A DNA stretch of 64,000 nucleotides, taken from the NCBI GenBank assembly GCA_010645155.1, contig JAAGOF010000066.1, positions 213,844-277,843 on the forward strand, given 5' to 3'. The DNA is from Tigriopus japonicus (Eukaryota; Arthropoda; Copepoda; Harpacticoida; Harpacticidae). The position numbers were made by a program, and so were the translations under genes. The notes under the pieces are model-generated. The model made no database searches. It saw only the letters and a list, made by a program, of their open reading frames with translations, and was not told the DNA's origin. Positions within the stretch are counted from its first letter, which is position 1. The number at the start of each line of letters is the position of its first letter. This document shows positions 1-12,227 of the stretch, piece after piece.

Positions 1-27
1 AAAAGGATTTCTCCCGACAACGTCCGT

Positions 28-116
28 TCTATCCCCAACAGGACTCGAACTCGCGCCGTCTGGGGAAGCACTTACTCTCGGCCCTTAATAACACGTTAGT
101 ACGCGCGGCCATTCTG
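28..116 (-). repeat. tRNA-like SINE head or tRNA pseudogene
   Basis: Read on the minus strand, this stretch has an A-box-like TGGCCGCGCG about 60 nt before a B-box-like GAGTTCGAGTCC, the spacing of a tRNA-type pol III promoter. The T stem pairs poorly and no good acceptor stem forms. It is therefore more likely a SINE head or a decayed tRNA than a working tRNA gene. The window edge is close, so the element may continue outside. Confidence 0.35.
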
Positions 117-130
117 GCTTCCTTAAACTT

Positions 131-1048
131 ACTTTGTCACTAATTATTACATGAAACTAAAGAAGCTCATGGGAAAGAAGTATCATTTCAACTATTGGAC
201 TCATTGCCCCTAAATATTTGTTCAACCCTTTGTTGTGCGTCTTTCAAATCAGGCATCAAGACTGTTGACTTTTGCTCCCACCTGATATTATTTTAACCTA
301 AAATCTCTCATTTATTTCTCTTCTCCATCATTTATTCAGGCTCTCCACTTGTCTTTTTTTGGATTTCTTTTCTTCTCACCAATACCCTCTATATATTTTT
401 ACAATGTTCTGGGTGGTAAATCAACATAAGAATGACTTTTGATTTGAGAATTTATTGCTGAAGGGAAGTTGATGTTATTTTCAATGAAATCTGGAATAAG
501 TTCTTTCAAATAGAAGAGTGTCATCAAACAAATTAAGCTGGGGATTCCAGGCTCAAAATGGCTGGGGATGTGTCAGAGTTGAGACCAACCCTTCAAAAAC
601 TTAATAAAATATGATTATAATTCTCAAACTGTTTTGACAATCAATCAAAACAAATTTTTCATGTACTACAAAACACCCAAGCCAAGTTCTGATCCATTCT
701 TAGCCAGTTTGGGCCCCAAATCTCCAGCTAACATTATCCAAATATGCTTATCCATTCATAAAAGTGAGTATTTCATTTAGGTAATCTCTTTTCATTTTTC
801 ACAAATGAATCTCATTTTTACATTTCAAAAAAGCAAAACCAGTATGAAGTTCTTTGGTGCAATATTTTTGATGAGTTTGAGATTCAGCAAGACCAAACAA
901 AACTTCTTTGCATCTTTGATTCATAAGTTTGAAACATTTCATGTGAAGAAAGAACCATTACAATTTGCTTTATACCAAGTTCAATAGTTGAAATGACACT
1001 TCTTTCCCATGAGCTTCTTTAGTTTCATGTAATAATTAGTGACAAAGT
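131..1048. mobile_element. Palindromic element with P-type ends (about 70-bp inverted arms)
   Basis: Bases 131-197 and 982-1048 are near-perfect inverted repeats. Inside them lies TAAAGAAGCTCATGGGAAAG (from 158, and inverted ending at 1021), the same end as the P-like element at 31164-33711 and its derivative at 63599-63926. The outer 27 bp on each side (131-157 and 1022-1048) are also inverted, not direct, copies, so no normal 8-bp target duplication is visible. The interior is AT-rich with no convincing coding sequence. Confidence 0.65.
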
Positions 1049-1689
1049 CAAAAACTGAAAGGTGAATTGCAAAAACTTACTTAAATAGCTTCTGTCATAT
1101 ATATTATGAGTACAAAATGTCAAAACTATTTACAAAGTTAGGCATAACAGTCTGTAGCATTGTCAGCCTGACGACTGCTACGAATGCGCAACTTCACCAG
1201 GGCTGCCAGATAATTGTTCAACAAAAAAGTCATATCACATGACAATGCAATATCGTGCGCAAGGAAAACGCTCTAATGGCTTCAAGTGACGTTCTAAATA
1301 TTCACCAATCAATTTTGTATCTAGTTAGATTAAGTTTTCCTAAAAAGTAAGAAACTTAATGCAAATCAGTGTGGAGATTCATCAAGAGCTGACATTACCG
1401 AGTCAATTCACAGCAGCACTGGGCTTGAATGCGCATCGAGGTTTAAGGAGAACGAGTAGGTTATCTTCCGGCACCCACGGTTTTGGCCAACCTTGGCCTT
1501 TAAAGGCTATTAAGGTCAAACATTATGCTTTCAAAGGTAAGCTGAGGTCATGAGCGCCAATTTGGTAGTAAATAGTGCATAGGTAAAGTTGCCTCAAACA
1601 GGTCGAACCCAAGAATCACAGTACAATGGAACTAACGTCTTGGGACCAAAATGGCACATGCGTGTACTCTTTTATTATAGCGCTCTAGT
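1049..1689. other. Intergenic stretch, no supported gene
   Basis: No homologous coding sequence is recognised. One short frame (1359-1553, plus) contains a splice-donor-like CAAAG/GTAAGC at about 1534, but no partner exon was found. The stretch ends where the truncated LINE begins. Confidence 0.4.
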
Positions 1690-3909
1690 CTAGCCAAGTT
1701 CTGGTTCAAGGATGAACACTGTCCGCTGATTATTAAAAGTTTGGAACAGATCGACCTCGTTGCCAAAATGGAACAGGAGTGCAACATTGACGCCGCACTG
1801 AATCTGCTGATAACATCGTTTGAAGAAGTGTGTGCCCAAATTGCCATACCTCTTTTATTAGAAAAACAAAGTAATAATATAATACCAAAGCAAAGGAAAA
1901 AACTGTTTAGGAAGCGAGTGTCCTTAGCGAAGCGACTAAGACTTTTGAATACTCATCCGGTCAGATCTGAGAAATCAGAGATCATGAACAAGAAGATCAA
2001 AGCAATTGATGTTCTTCTCAAATCGTCCCTTGACGAGCAAGGGCAGGAGCAATTGCGAAAAGAAACTAAGGTCGTGAACGACATAAGATTTGACTCGAAA
2101 GCGTTCTACACCTATGCCAATTCCAAACGCAAGGCCAAATCCCCAGTGGGTCCATTTCGAATAGCAAACGAGGAAATTTCCCACCCCACCGATCTGGCAA
2201 ACATTCTTAGCGAGCAATTTGCATCTGTATTTTCTATCCCATTCAATATGTTCCAAACGACCCCTGCATGGACAATGATGGTTTTTATTCACTTCCAGAT
2301 GTGAAAATTGAAGAGACAGAGGTCTTTGAAGTGATTGGCTCGCTCAAATCGGCTAGTTCACCAGGACCCAATGGGATCACAGTTCAATTTCTTAAACGTC
2401 CTGCGAAAGTCACCTCGCCCATATTAGCCTACCTAATGAACCGACCATTAGCGGAGGGGAAAATTCCCAATGGTTTATGAAGGAGGCCCATGTAATTCCG
2501 ATTTACAAGGGAGGTGACGGAGGGGAACCAGTGAACTATCGACCTATATCACTGACGTCAAATATAGCAAAAGTCATGGAAAAACTTGTTAAGATAAAGC
2601 TAGTTGAATATCTTGATAAAAAGATAGCATTCATGACCAACAACATGGATTCCGCGCTCATTTTAGCACTCTGACTCTGTTAATTCAACACTTTGACGAC
2701 ATAATTGAAGGACTTCAGCATTATGAATGCGTAGATGTTGTTTATTTGGACTTTGCCAAAGCTTTTGACAAGGTAGACCATGCCCTTCTGCTAAATTGTC
2801 TAGCGCAATTAGGGGTTGGAGGAAAAGTGCACTCCTGGATAAAAGAGTTCCTAACCCATCGTACTCAAGCAGTGAAAATTGACGGTTGTTTAAGCCAACC
2901 ATGTCCAGTGGCATCAGGGGTACCACAGGGGACCATCTAAGGCCCGCTCTTGTTCATACTTTTCATTGCACCATTACACAGATTGCCCCTTCACTCATCT
3001 ATTTCATCATACGCAGACGATACCAAATTGTTCTTTGGCAGAAACTCTTTTAACACCGGTTATCTCCAAACTGATTTAAACTCCATTTACGAATGGATGG
3101 CCTCGCACAACATGTCATTGAATGGAGAAAAATTCCAAGTGATGACCTATAACCCCATTGGAACTGATCCTCCCACTTACCAGGACAATCTTCAAAATCC
3201 CATTCGAACTGAGAAGTCATTCAAAGACCTTGGATCAGTTCAGGATGATGGCAAGTTTGAAGAACACATCCAATCAAAAGTAACCAAAGCTTATCAACAA
3301 TGTGGCTGGATTTATCGAACGTTTAAATCGAGGGACCCGCATATCATGAAAACCCTTTATAAATCGATAGTACAACCCCATCTGGAATATGCATCTCCCA
3401 TTTAGGCTCCAGTATCAGCAGTAGGATTAAACAAAATCGAGGGGGTCCAAAGGAGTTTCACGCGATCAATTACTGGGATGAAGCAACTGAAGCATTTGGA
3501 AAGGCTTCGGTCCCTTGGTTTATACAGTGTCCAGCGAAGGTACGAGCGGTATCAGATACTTTATGTCTTTAAATGCATTCATGTCTTGTGTCCCAATCCA
3601 GGGATAAATTTTAATGTCAGCGAAAGAAGAGGCATCACGTGTGAGGTCAGGTGCAAGTTTTATTCAGGTGATAAGAAACTCGCAAAAAATCTAAAATCCT
3701 CCTCCATTTTAAACAGAGGGCTGATGCTCTACAATTTGTTACCAAGTTCTCTCAGACGATTCTATAGAACAGATGATCCATTGTCAAGTTTTAAACGAGA
3801 ATTAGACAGTTTTCTTTTAACCATTCCTGACCAACCTTATGTTCAAGGTTGCCCCAGAGGGGCAAATTCGAACAAGTTATCTGACCAATACAATACTTTA
3901 CTGCGTTGA
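1690..3909 (+). pseudogene. 5'-truncated, decayed CR1/jockey-type LINE reverse transcriptase
   Basis: Translated pieces give a standard non-LTR reverse transcriptase in order: a basic pre-RT linker (1741-2240), SSPGPNGI (about 2355), NYRPISLTS (about 2535), DFAKAFDKVDH (about 2750), SGVPQG (about 2918), the catalytic SYADDTKLF (about 3010) and a C-terminal domain to the stop at 3907-3909. No endonuclease domain is present upstream, so the copy is 5' truncated. It is dead: the frame changes near 2250, 2478 and 2680, and there are in-frame stops at 2938 (after SGVPQGTI) and 3403 (probably Trp to TAG). An A-rich tail region follows. The plus orientation opposes the flanking PAN gene. CR1 and jockey cannot be separated by eye. 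Confidence 0.85.
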
Positions 3910-4260
3910 CTCAAAATGACTCAATTGACTGACAAGAAATTTCATTCCCTTGTATCGGTTACAAACCCGTGAAATAAGCTAGAAAAAAATGCATGAAATA
4001 AAATGGGCAAATACAAAGATTAAAAATAGGCAAAGCAAAATGATAATTTCAAAACAAAAAAAAAAGAAAAGGAAAACAAAAATTGGCAAATCCAATCAAA
4101 CTGGAAATTATTTTTCGATACAAGCAAACGGCAAGTATAACGACAAAACTACGTACAAAAAATACGTTATAATGGGCAAATGACATTTGAAGCTAAAATA
4201 GGTAAACAATAATTTCAGGCCAAGAAAGATGTACATGTTTTGGGCTCAAATCCTCACTAG
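3910..4260. other. A-rich stretch after the LINE
   Basis: Very A-rich sequence with several AATAAA-like words, consistent with the 3' tail of the LINE and its insertion flank. No gene is seen. This is where the last (kelch) exon of gene B might be expected, but nothing resembling it is present. Confidence 0.4.
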
Positions 4261-4310
4261 CTAGAAATCAGTATCCATTATTTCAAAAACGTAATGGTAA
4301 CATGATTTAC

Positions 4311-7300
4311 CCATCATCCAACGATAACATTTCATTTCTGAGCCAGTGCAACTCAAAACACCATTTTTATAAATTAAGGTCAAGCCACGAGTCTCTCCTT
4401 GCAGATTTGGACTAGGAACCGTCTTGATTGTTGATTCTGTCAACAAATCGGATATGGAGTACATTTCACCGCGTAATGGGAGGCCCAAATAGATGTCTAC
4501 AATGAAAAAGTCGGATTGGTTAGATGGCTCAAAAGCGTTTTGTGAAGGACTCGATGAAAAACAAGAGCTGTAAAAAACATCTGAAAACATCCACAAAAGG
4601 ATAGATTCTCATAGACTGCCAAAAATATTTTGCCACATTGAAAGTAAACCTTCTTGGATGTCCATATTTTGGCTTAGGGATTTTGCAAAAAATGAAACGT
4701 TACTTGGGTTAGTTTTCAATACAATAGTCCAAATTAAAAATATGTGAAAATAATTGTCTCCCAGTTTTCCAAGTTCCTATCTTATTTGTTGTGGAGCTTC
4801 AATGTAATTTATGAATTGTCATCTATAGAGTCCTATAAGCGTAGTAGAAAATAATTGCAACCCCTAAGCCAGGGGTCGGCAACCACCTTTGGGCCAAGGC
4901 CCACGAAATTTGATTTGTGCTGTCAGGGGCCAACCAAACAGGCATTGGTTGGTTCCGGGGCCCACAAAATAGCGATCAAAGAGCTTTGGGCCTACAGGTA
5001 CACTACTATGGATGGCTCTCGGGAACAATATTTTGGACTTTCTCCAAAGCTCCTGGGCCCACCAACTACCACCCTTGGGCCCACATTTGGGCCGCGGCCC
5101 ACCGGTTGCCGACCCCTGCCCTAAGCATTGACACACATTTTTTTGTTCAGTTGTTCTTTTGTTCCAGTACAATGAGGTCTGATATCTGACCTCAAATAAT
5201 GATCAAACTTTTGCGTCAGGTTTCAATTTTTGGGTTTTCATTAATACATACTGTGATCTCCCTCTCTTTTGTTTTGCCACCTCCCACTCAATTCCTACCT
5301 AGAGGGCTAACAGAGAAATGTCACTCCAGTCCAATCAGTGGAGATTTGATTTGAACACACTTCATTGATCTGGCAGCAAGGGTGTCAAGTGACTTGATTC
5401 ATCATACATTGCTCTTGTTGGACCACAGCACTTGAATGAGTAATTTTGCCACTGACTCCCTAAAAACGCAAGTTCGGATTGTGAATCATGTAACTTAGCA
5501 TGTTCAACGTCAAATCCCATTGCACACACAGTGCAGGCTTGGTGACTCACAAATATTTTCGGAGTGTCATTTCTCTGTTAGCCTTTTATGTATACCCTGT
5601 GACGATATCTTAATCTTAACTATTTGATTTTTTTTCACAAGGGAATTGAAATGTTTGTGAATCATTACTGGGAGGGTGAGGAAGTCTGTTCATCTATGCA
5701 CGAATTTGAACCAGATTTTAAGCACAACCGCTTTTTAGAAAATTGGGCAAACTCCAAGCAATGTCTTTTAAAAGTTTTGCTCTCCTGGATCCAGTACCAA
5801 CTAAGCTTGATAACAGGCTAAACCTTGTGTCATGGTGCAATTTCTGGGTTACATTTATAATGTCACCTTCTGATCGATTGTTAATTAAAAACATTAAATT
5901 AGGGCTTACCTTTGACACGTGATTGTACGTTATGGCTGCCCAAAGACAAGTTGATCATGGTTGTCATCTTCATTTGTTCGTAGCAAAGGAGCCGAGAAGT
6001 CACTTCAATTAATTGGCAAGTATTTTCATTTTGATTGAAAATGATGGCGTCACAAAAATCTGATTGGCTCAAGCAAGCGACAGGGCACTGAATTGGATTG
6101 GACATCATTCTAATGTATGACACAAGGTAGAGAATCAGAATTTAAAGGGACGTTTATGAATGAAGTTGTGGTTTGAGTTCTTTCAATATGGTTTATTGCC
6201 CTTTTGTGCATGGACCTTTTGTTATCTCAACCTTAAATTATTAATTAAAAATAAAGTGTTTCCGATGAGCGTGCAAGGTAGCTGAAACGAAGATTTAGGC
6301 CTGGTAATTGCAACAATTCCTTTCTCATCTGTATAACTTGAAGTTATACAGTTTATATTAAGTATAATTTTATTCATAATTATTTATAATTTATTATAAG
6401 TTTTGTTGTTTTTTTCTAAAATTTCGCATCATAAATTGAGAGGGTTCTTCCGAATTTTTGAATCAGGAATGCCCGACATTGAATAAAAAGATGGCCAGAG
6501 GAGATTGGTTCCTGGGGCAACTAAATCTAAAGATAAATAATTTGTTTCATTGAAGGCTTCCAATTTCTCCATTTGTTTTTAAATTACTTTGCAATACTTC
6601 TCAACATACATAAACCATGCCATTGCTTTTAAATGCAACATTTTTCGAAAATCTGACCCTTGAAAACTGAGACTTTTTTTGGCAAGCCTAGACTGCTAAC
6701 CGCAGCAGGTCTGTAATACGATACGATAATCACTCCCATAGAAAGAGCCACATGTTGGGCGGTTTCGTGGTGACTCAGTTTACCCCAGAATCAAATTCAA
6801 TGGACCTGAAAAGCTTTTGACAGACTTTTGTTTGTAGGTCACGATAAAAAGTCGATTTCAATAGACATGGTTGTGCTCCACCAAAATTGCTTTGGAAGCC
6901 CATGGAATTTTGAAGATCTGGAGGAATTTTGACTCAATGGGAAAGGGGACATTTTTCTCCGTGGTCTGGAGGATCCAGGGTGGGTTGGAACTGTTGCTCC
7001 AAAGAAAAAAATGACTACGTAGAATGGTTTATGATGACTTTATTGTTGTTAGCTTTTGCCGTGTTTTAATTGTTTCCCACCCGGATTATCTTGGAATCAA
7101 ACAGTATGACCTTCTATCACAGAACAGATTTGGGTTCCTAGGGTCACTTCTTAGCCTCCCTCCGGACCTACACAAGACTGGACCCTTTATAATCTGGATA
7201 CTATATTAAGAACGCCCTGGGTCCCAAACAAATCTGTCAAGATGAACCCCAGTCAAAACAAAATAATTTCATTTCAGTTTCAAGTTTCATTCTTTGGCAA

Positions 7301-8481
7301 TTTAGTGGAATTGATGTTGTGCCTTTTCTCCCGTGTGACCTTTTTACCTTGTGACGTTTTTACCTTGTGACCTTTTTACCTTGTGACTTTTTTACCTTGT
7401 GAACTTTTTCCTTTTGACCTTTTTACCTTGTGACCTTTTTACCTTGTGACCTTTTTGCCTTGTGACCTTTTTACCTGTTGAAAGTTCCCATTTATCTGCT
7501 AAATTTGCTCATCTTCAAAATGATGCGCGTTTGCACTGAGATCCTACATAAGTATTTAAGTTATAAGATATGGGATTTTTCAATTTGGACCAAAATAGCA
7601 GGCCTTTTTCGTAAGGCAACGTTTTTAGTCATGTTTTGGTAAATCGACATTCTCAATAAGGCTTACAATGGCTACTTTTTCTTTTAGTGGAGTCGAATGC
7701 AGGCCATTGCAAGGGGCTTCAAAATAATACGGTACACATACAAAAAATCTGAACAAAAATATAACTTGGGAAATTCTTAAGTTCAGTGTTAACTATTTAT
7801 AAAATCTCAAGGTTTTCAAGAAAAAAAAACAGAAAAGGCAAAACATAACGAATAAGTTTTCAATTGAGGTCTGAAGTAAAAATACTTTTTTAATACTTTT
7901 TAATTTTTCTGTCAACTGATACTTTTAGGATAAGTTAACAATTTCCAATCCACTCTTCAATGATTAGAAACTCAAAGGAAAAAAAAACTCATAGACGTAA
8001 AACTTAACAACAAAAGTACATAAAGGAGAAAAATATTGTATATCTTCTATCCAATATACTACATTTTCTATCAATATACTACATCTTCTTTACAAAATAC
8101 TGCATCTTATATAAAATAGACGACATCTTTTATAATTATACTACATATTCTAAACAATATAAAAAATCTCCTACACAATATAATACATTTTCTATGAAAT
8201 ATAATGTATCTTCTATACAATTTACTACATCTTCTATGTAATATCCTACATCTTTTGTGCAAGAATACTGTAATTTCTTTTCAAGAATTCAATTTTGTTT
8301 ATACCAAAAAGAGTTCAGTCAGCAAAAACGTGTGCATGATTGAAACTTCTTACTCTTGAGTACTTGCGATGCTCCACGAAAACTCACAATGCTCTAAAAT
8401 GGACTTGAACATTGATTGTCTCAAATGTGTAGACTGAATAAGACCAAATGCGAAACAGAGTAATACAATCTGGGATCTCAT
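4311..8481 (-). CDS. Gene B: secreted PAN/apple-domain protein of the PAN-kelch family (3 exons found, incomplete)
   Basis: Exons on the minus strand: 8481-8354, 6109-5910 and 4496-4311. Phases join as 2 then 1, and the open end is phase 1. Exon 1 starts MRSQIVLLCFAFGLIQS, a clear signal peptide, and ends at CAAGA/GTAAGA. Exons 1 and 2 together build a PAN/apple domain, with the Cys pattern EHCEF...QCPVACL...FCDAIIF...CQL. Exon 3 (DIYLGLPL...GVLSCTG) matches gene A exon 3 at 23224-23030, with the same intron phases. In gene A the next exon encodes kelch-like repeats. Here no such exon is seen down to position 1, and a LINE occupies 1690-3909. The gene is either truncated (a pseudogene) or its last exon lies outside the window. 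PAN domains usually bind proteins or carbohydrates outside the cell; the partner here is unknown. Confidence 0.7.
4870..5118. mobile_element. hAT-type MITE, 249 bp, 8-bp TSD
   Basis: Ends are CAGGGGTCGGCAACC at 4870 and its inverse ending at 5118. The exact 8-bp direct repeat CCCTAAGC flanks it (4862-4869 and 5119-5126). CAGGGGTCGGCAAC-type ends with 8-bp target duplications are typical of hAT (Charlie-like) elements. It lies in intron 2 of gene B. Related copies are at 38918-39116 and about 49830-50044. Confidence 0.9.
5305..5583. mobile_element. Short inverted-repeat element (23-bp TIR)
   Basis: GGCTAACAGAGAAATGTCAC at 5305-5324 is inverted at 5564-5583 with one mismatch. The interior holds an open minus-strand frame containing HQACTVCAMG and KCCGPTRAMY, but without matching splice sites for gene B. 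No flanking duplication is evident. It lies within intron 2 of gene B. Confidence 0.55.
7325..7480. repeat. GTGACCTTTTTACCTT minisatellite
   Basis: About eight imperfect tandem copies of an 18-bp unit, GTGACCTTTTTACCTT plus two bases. The same word family recurs near 21015-21090 (inverted), 21319-21500 and 55130-55245. Confidence 0.85.
8036..8275. repeat. ATACTACATCTTCTAT minisatellite
   Basis: About ten degenerate copies of a roughly 21-bp unit built around TACTACATCTTCTAT. They lie just inside intron 1 of gene B, next to the exon 1 donor. Confidence 0.8.
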
Positions 8482-9510
8482 GTTCGATGTTTTCTGTATC
8501 GAACTGAACTGCACTTTGCTAAAACGGGTGACTTCTTTTTTAAAGCTCACACCATGACGCATTACAATTAAAGGAGAGAAAGTATTGGCTCTGATTAAGT
8601 AAACGTTGACACTTAAAGGAAAGCATGATTATTAGGGCTGGGAACTTGATGCGATTTTTTTGTGCATTTTGAGCCTTTTATTGCAATTTGAAGCTTTATG
8701 GCGACTTTTTGTGAAAATTAAACGGAAAAACGTGCTTTCAAGTGTGATCTAGGGACAAAACATCATTTTTAATTATTTTTTGTAAATTTACAAAGAAAAT
8801 TGTTGAGCGCTTTTTTAAATAGCAATTAATCAAGATTGATATTACTATTTTGGTTACAAGTCTCTGCTGGCTGAAAAACATTGTAAAAACAACTCTTGGG
8901 CAGGAAATCAAGTAAATATGGGGCCCAAAAACAAAAGACGGTAATTTTTGGCCCCATCATTCTTGAATCAACAACCCAGACCCACCAAAAACAAAAAGAG
9001 ACATATTTTGTCCACTACCCACACAAGGGTAATAAATACGCTTTTGCAATCATGATCATATTTCCGTATTTTTTGTTCATTTTGAAGGTCATTTTCTGCG
9101 TGCTCTTTTACATAACATTCCCAGACCTAATCAAGAGATTCAAAAAGGCCAAATTAGTCAACAAACTTATTTGTCTTAGCTTTTCATATCTTGACATCAA
9201 CCAATTATATGTTAATTATTTGCCATGGTTTCAAGATAACATGATAGCCAAACTTTCCATAACATATGTCAACATCATCAAATTTGACTAAAAAGCAAAG
9301 GAATCAGGTGATTCTACTAAAGCTTTAGTGTCTCAGAAACAGTGACTGAGAAGAAAAACTCAGAGGAGCTCAAAGACGTAATTACTTCATCAAAAATATA
9401 TTTTTCCTCCTTGACATGTTACTAGACATGAAGTGGTGTCTGAAGGTCAAATTACTTTAATCCTTAACATGACGAACGTTGTTGTAACAGGTAAAAGTAA
9501 TCCATATTTG
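8482..9510. other. Intergenic AT-rich stretch upstream of gene B
   Basis: At 8634 TAGGGCTGGGAACTTGATGC resembles the left end of the TA-flanked element at 48857. A 131-codon plus-strand frame (8896-9291) has low-complexity, Lys/Phe/Ile-rich content and no recognisable family, so I do not call it a gene. Confidence 0.4.
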
Positions 9511-9513
9511 ATT

Positions 9514-10090
9514 TTCCTTCTCAGACACGGTGTTTTTTTTGACCGTGCGAAGTCATTTTCAAATTCCAGGAACTTTTAAAACCAGTTTGGAGATGTAAAT
9601 GCAATGCCAAACACTTACTTGAATTCGGTTAATTGGGTTACGGGTAAAAACTCTAAAATGTTACTTAAAATATACTTAAAAACAAATATTAGAAAATTTC
9701 CTTCAACTAAATTCTTAGATGTACTAAAAGCAGTGTTACTATACAATATTTCGGAAATCTATTCAGCGGATCTTTTTTCAATGGCTAATTCCTTCAGTAT
9801 TCTCGAAGGACCAAGCAGGAGGGTCGTTAGATCAATTTAGACAAATGGCTAAGTAGCATTGGACAATATTATAGCTAAACTCACCCAAAAGACTACTTAA
9901 GAATTGAGTGGAAAAAATGTTCAAAAAATGTCTTTAAGCATGGTTTAAGTGACCTTACATCGTGTTTTTGCTCTTGACCTACTTAATAGAATTTAGATAC
10001 AGATTCAACATTGCATTCACACCTCAAAACTGGTCTCAAAATATTTTTGGAATTTGAAAATGACTTCTCACGCTCAAAAAAACACCGTGC
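9514..10090. mobile_element. Inverted-repeat element with CACGGTGTTTTTT ends
   Basis: Left arm from about 9525 (CACGGTGTTTTTTTTGACCG) is inverted near 10070-10089, with similarity continuing about 85 bp inward (GAAGTCATTTTCAAATTCC in both arms). The interior is AT-rich without a transposase. No clear target duplication was found. CACGGTG ends also occur at 27755, 29368 and 30864. Confidence 0.6.
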
Positions 10091-10289
10091 AGAGGTATCA
10101 AATATGAATTCTAATGCCCAAAACTATATTTTTGCCATGTTTTGGCAAAAAACATAGTGGGTTGTTGGCACAAAATTCGCTAAACTATGGTCAGAAATAT
10201 TGCTTTTTTTTATTTTTATTTTTATTTCTAGTTGGTGATGGACCGAAAAAGCTTTAAGCAAAACCGAAAGTTGCAATCAAAAGAGGCAC

Positions 10290-10420
10290 ACACAATATAG
10301 GCGAGTTTCCGTTGTCCATTCACTAATGATATGGAACTTTATCATAACAAGGAGGTCGGTGAACCAAATTTACAACTAATCCTTCTAATTTATAAAAGTC
10401 GTTTATATGGGGGATTTTAA
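10290..10420. repeat. Dispersed repeat shared with 29135-29260
   Basis: GGCGAGTTTCCGTTGTCCAT and following sequence recur at 29150 (GGCGAGTTTTCGTTGTCCAT) in the same orientation. Family not identified. Confidence 0.55.
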
Positions 10421-10601
10421 AGCTTTCGAAGTGCTCTTCGTTTTTCAACTAGGCAAAAGACTGTTAAGGAATTTTCAACAAGTGTATGTTACAAAGGCTG
10501 CACGTCCTATGGGCGATGAAACGTAAATCGACATGCCCCTCCACCTCAGCACCCCTACAAACTCGCATTCGAAAACAAAACTCCCTGGATAAATATCAAA
10601 C

Positions 10602-10862
10602 ATGTCCAATAAAAACTCGAGGAAGTGTCCCAAATGCAAGGATCTGGTGGACAGGCGGCAGAACTCAAATGCTGATTGTAACACCAGCCAGAGATCATTC
10701 CACCTTAAGTGCTTTGGTCCAACTTTGCTTCACACTGGGTCCGATTAGTACAATGAAAATTCAGCGGAACAATACATTTGTTGCAAAAACCTCACATTTA
10801 AGTACAATGAACGGACCCAGTGTGTATTTTTGAAATTCGTCCTGACGTACAGTGGTTTCTGA
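10602..10862 (+). pseudogene. LINE ORF1 fragment with PHD-like zinc finger
   Basis: From an ATG at 10602 the frame reads MSNKNSRKCPKCKDLVDRRQ, then DC, FHLKC and YICCKN. This is a Cys4-His-Cys3-like pattern as in PHD fingers, which are common in ORF1 of arthropod CR1/jockey LINEs. An in-frame TAG follows residue 48 (10746-10748) and the frame ends at 10860-10862. The second half (YNENSAEQYICCKN) recurs on the minus strand at 55740-55615. I infer a LINE relic rather than a host PHD gene because it is broken and repeated. Confidence 0.55.
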
Positions 10863-10989
10863 GTGGACCAAAGCGGCACTCCTTTTATCAAGGAGATTTT
10901 TACTCAACGAAAGGACTGAAAATGGGATTCTGGAATTTGAGAAGAGGGTTCTGGCCAAAAGATCTACTTTATTCTGATCTACTTTATGA

Positions 10990-12220
10990 TGCTTTGTGAT
11001 AGTGATTGTCCATCTTTTGTTGTAAGCAACATTGTTTTTATCATTGGGATATGTGAATGCCGCAATAGCATCTCGCTAGATGGCGTGGTCTGAGCGCCAT
11101 TCCCAAACAAAAATTGGCGCCACTTTCGGAGCGCCCCCTGTGCTAATGATGAGACGAACTGTTCGTACGTTGCTATCAAGACGAGAAATATAAAAATCCG
11201 AATTTAACTATTTAGTGAAAGGTGTTGGTTATTTCCGGGCGATTGGAAGCGCCTGCAGTATTAGGATAGTTCTAGGACAGTCTTCCCTTTGTACAATGAT
11301 TTGAATGTTCTTCTCTGTCTTTGTTTTTTGCACTTAATTGGGGGTTCTAAAGTCAAAAGAAGATTGTAAAATGTTGAAAAAAGATACAAAGAAGATTTTT
11401 TTAGCATTCCATGAGGAGAAAAATGCCCTTAAACAACCCCAATGATAAAAACCATGTTGCTTTCATCAAAAGGTGGACAATCACTATCACAAAGCAAGTC
11501 AGTATATCAGGAGTTTGAAGATATTTGACTTAACACGATGAAACAACACAGTTTGAATTCTTTGAGAGACATCAATTGGGCATCAAATGATTTCTCATTG
11601 AATCATTGTGGAATTTTGTTTTATGACTTATGTCAATAAAATGACATTAATCCGAATTATATTGGATTTCTTCATTACCTCCAGGCTATCACGCAGGAAA
11701 ATTCACACCAACGCAGTAACGCGCCCTCACCCGATCCCATTCCACGTAATACCGTCCTCCTTGCCTGAACGCATGCTCTTTGGCTGCCCTCTCTTGTTCT
11801 CAAAACAAACACGACGCCGTCAGGTTAAGGGATCAATGTTGACTTCAATCTAAGAGGAGAGCGACAATCAGGGTCATTTTGCAATAAAAATGCTCTGTGT
11901 GCTTCTGTTTAATTGCCTGAAATAGCACAAAAGCATGAATCTAATTTTTTTTATAAAAGCCTAGCTGTACTCCAAAAGACTCAAAATATGAAGAGAAATC
12001 AATTCTAAGATCTAAACTTCAATTTTGGCAAGAAGTTCAAGTTGAGGATAGCTCTGATATTGAGAGACTTTGCCCCTGTTTTGCTTCCATCTAGTGGCGA
12101 ATTTTGAACCTTCGGTTAAACTCTTGGAACGGGAGTAATTACTTGTGATGTCAGTTTCAATAAACTATGATAAAAAAGCAATCAATCCCCCAGATTTAAA
12201 AAATACTGTTATCATCATTC
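10990..12220. other. Intergenic, dispersed repeats only
   Basis: 11740-11820 (TTTGGCTGCCCTCTCTTG) recurs at 29310-29375. A TAGATGGCG word lies at 11077 and CCATCTAGTGGCG at 12087. No gene is supported. Confidence 0.45.
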
Positions 12221-12227
12221 CATGATT

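Larger units (their letters stand above)
6110..8353 (-). other. Intron 1 of gene B, repeat-rich
   Basis: No coding sequence is seen between gene B exons 1 and 2. Bases 6290-6760 share a block with 14465-14830. Pieces around 6197-6240 and 6968-6990 recur in the same order at about 20870-20910 and 21220-21250, downstream of gene A. Two tandem arrays (7325-7480 and 8036-8275) lie here. Confidence 0.6.

Noticed and set aside
28..116. Functional tRNA gene
   Set aside because: A and B boxes are present but the T and acceptor stems do not pair.
8398..8410. Alternative gene B exon 1 donor CATT/GTGAGT
   Set aside because: It gives phase 1, which does not fit the phase-2 entry of exon 2; the downstream CAAGA/GTAAGA fits and completes the PAN domain.
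8896..9291. 131-codon open frame
   Set aside because: Biased low-complexity residues in AT-rich DNA, no domain, no splice context and no homologue in the window.
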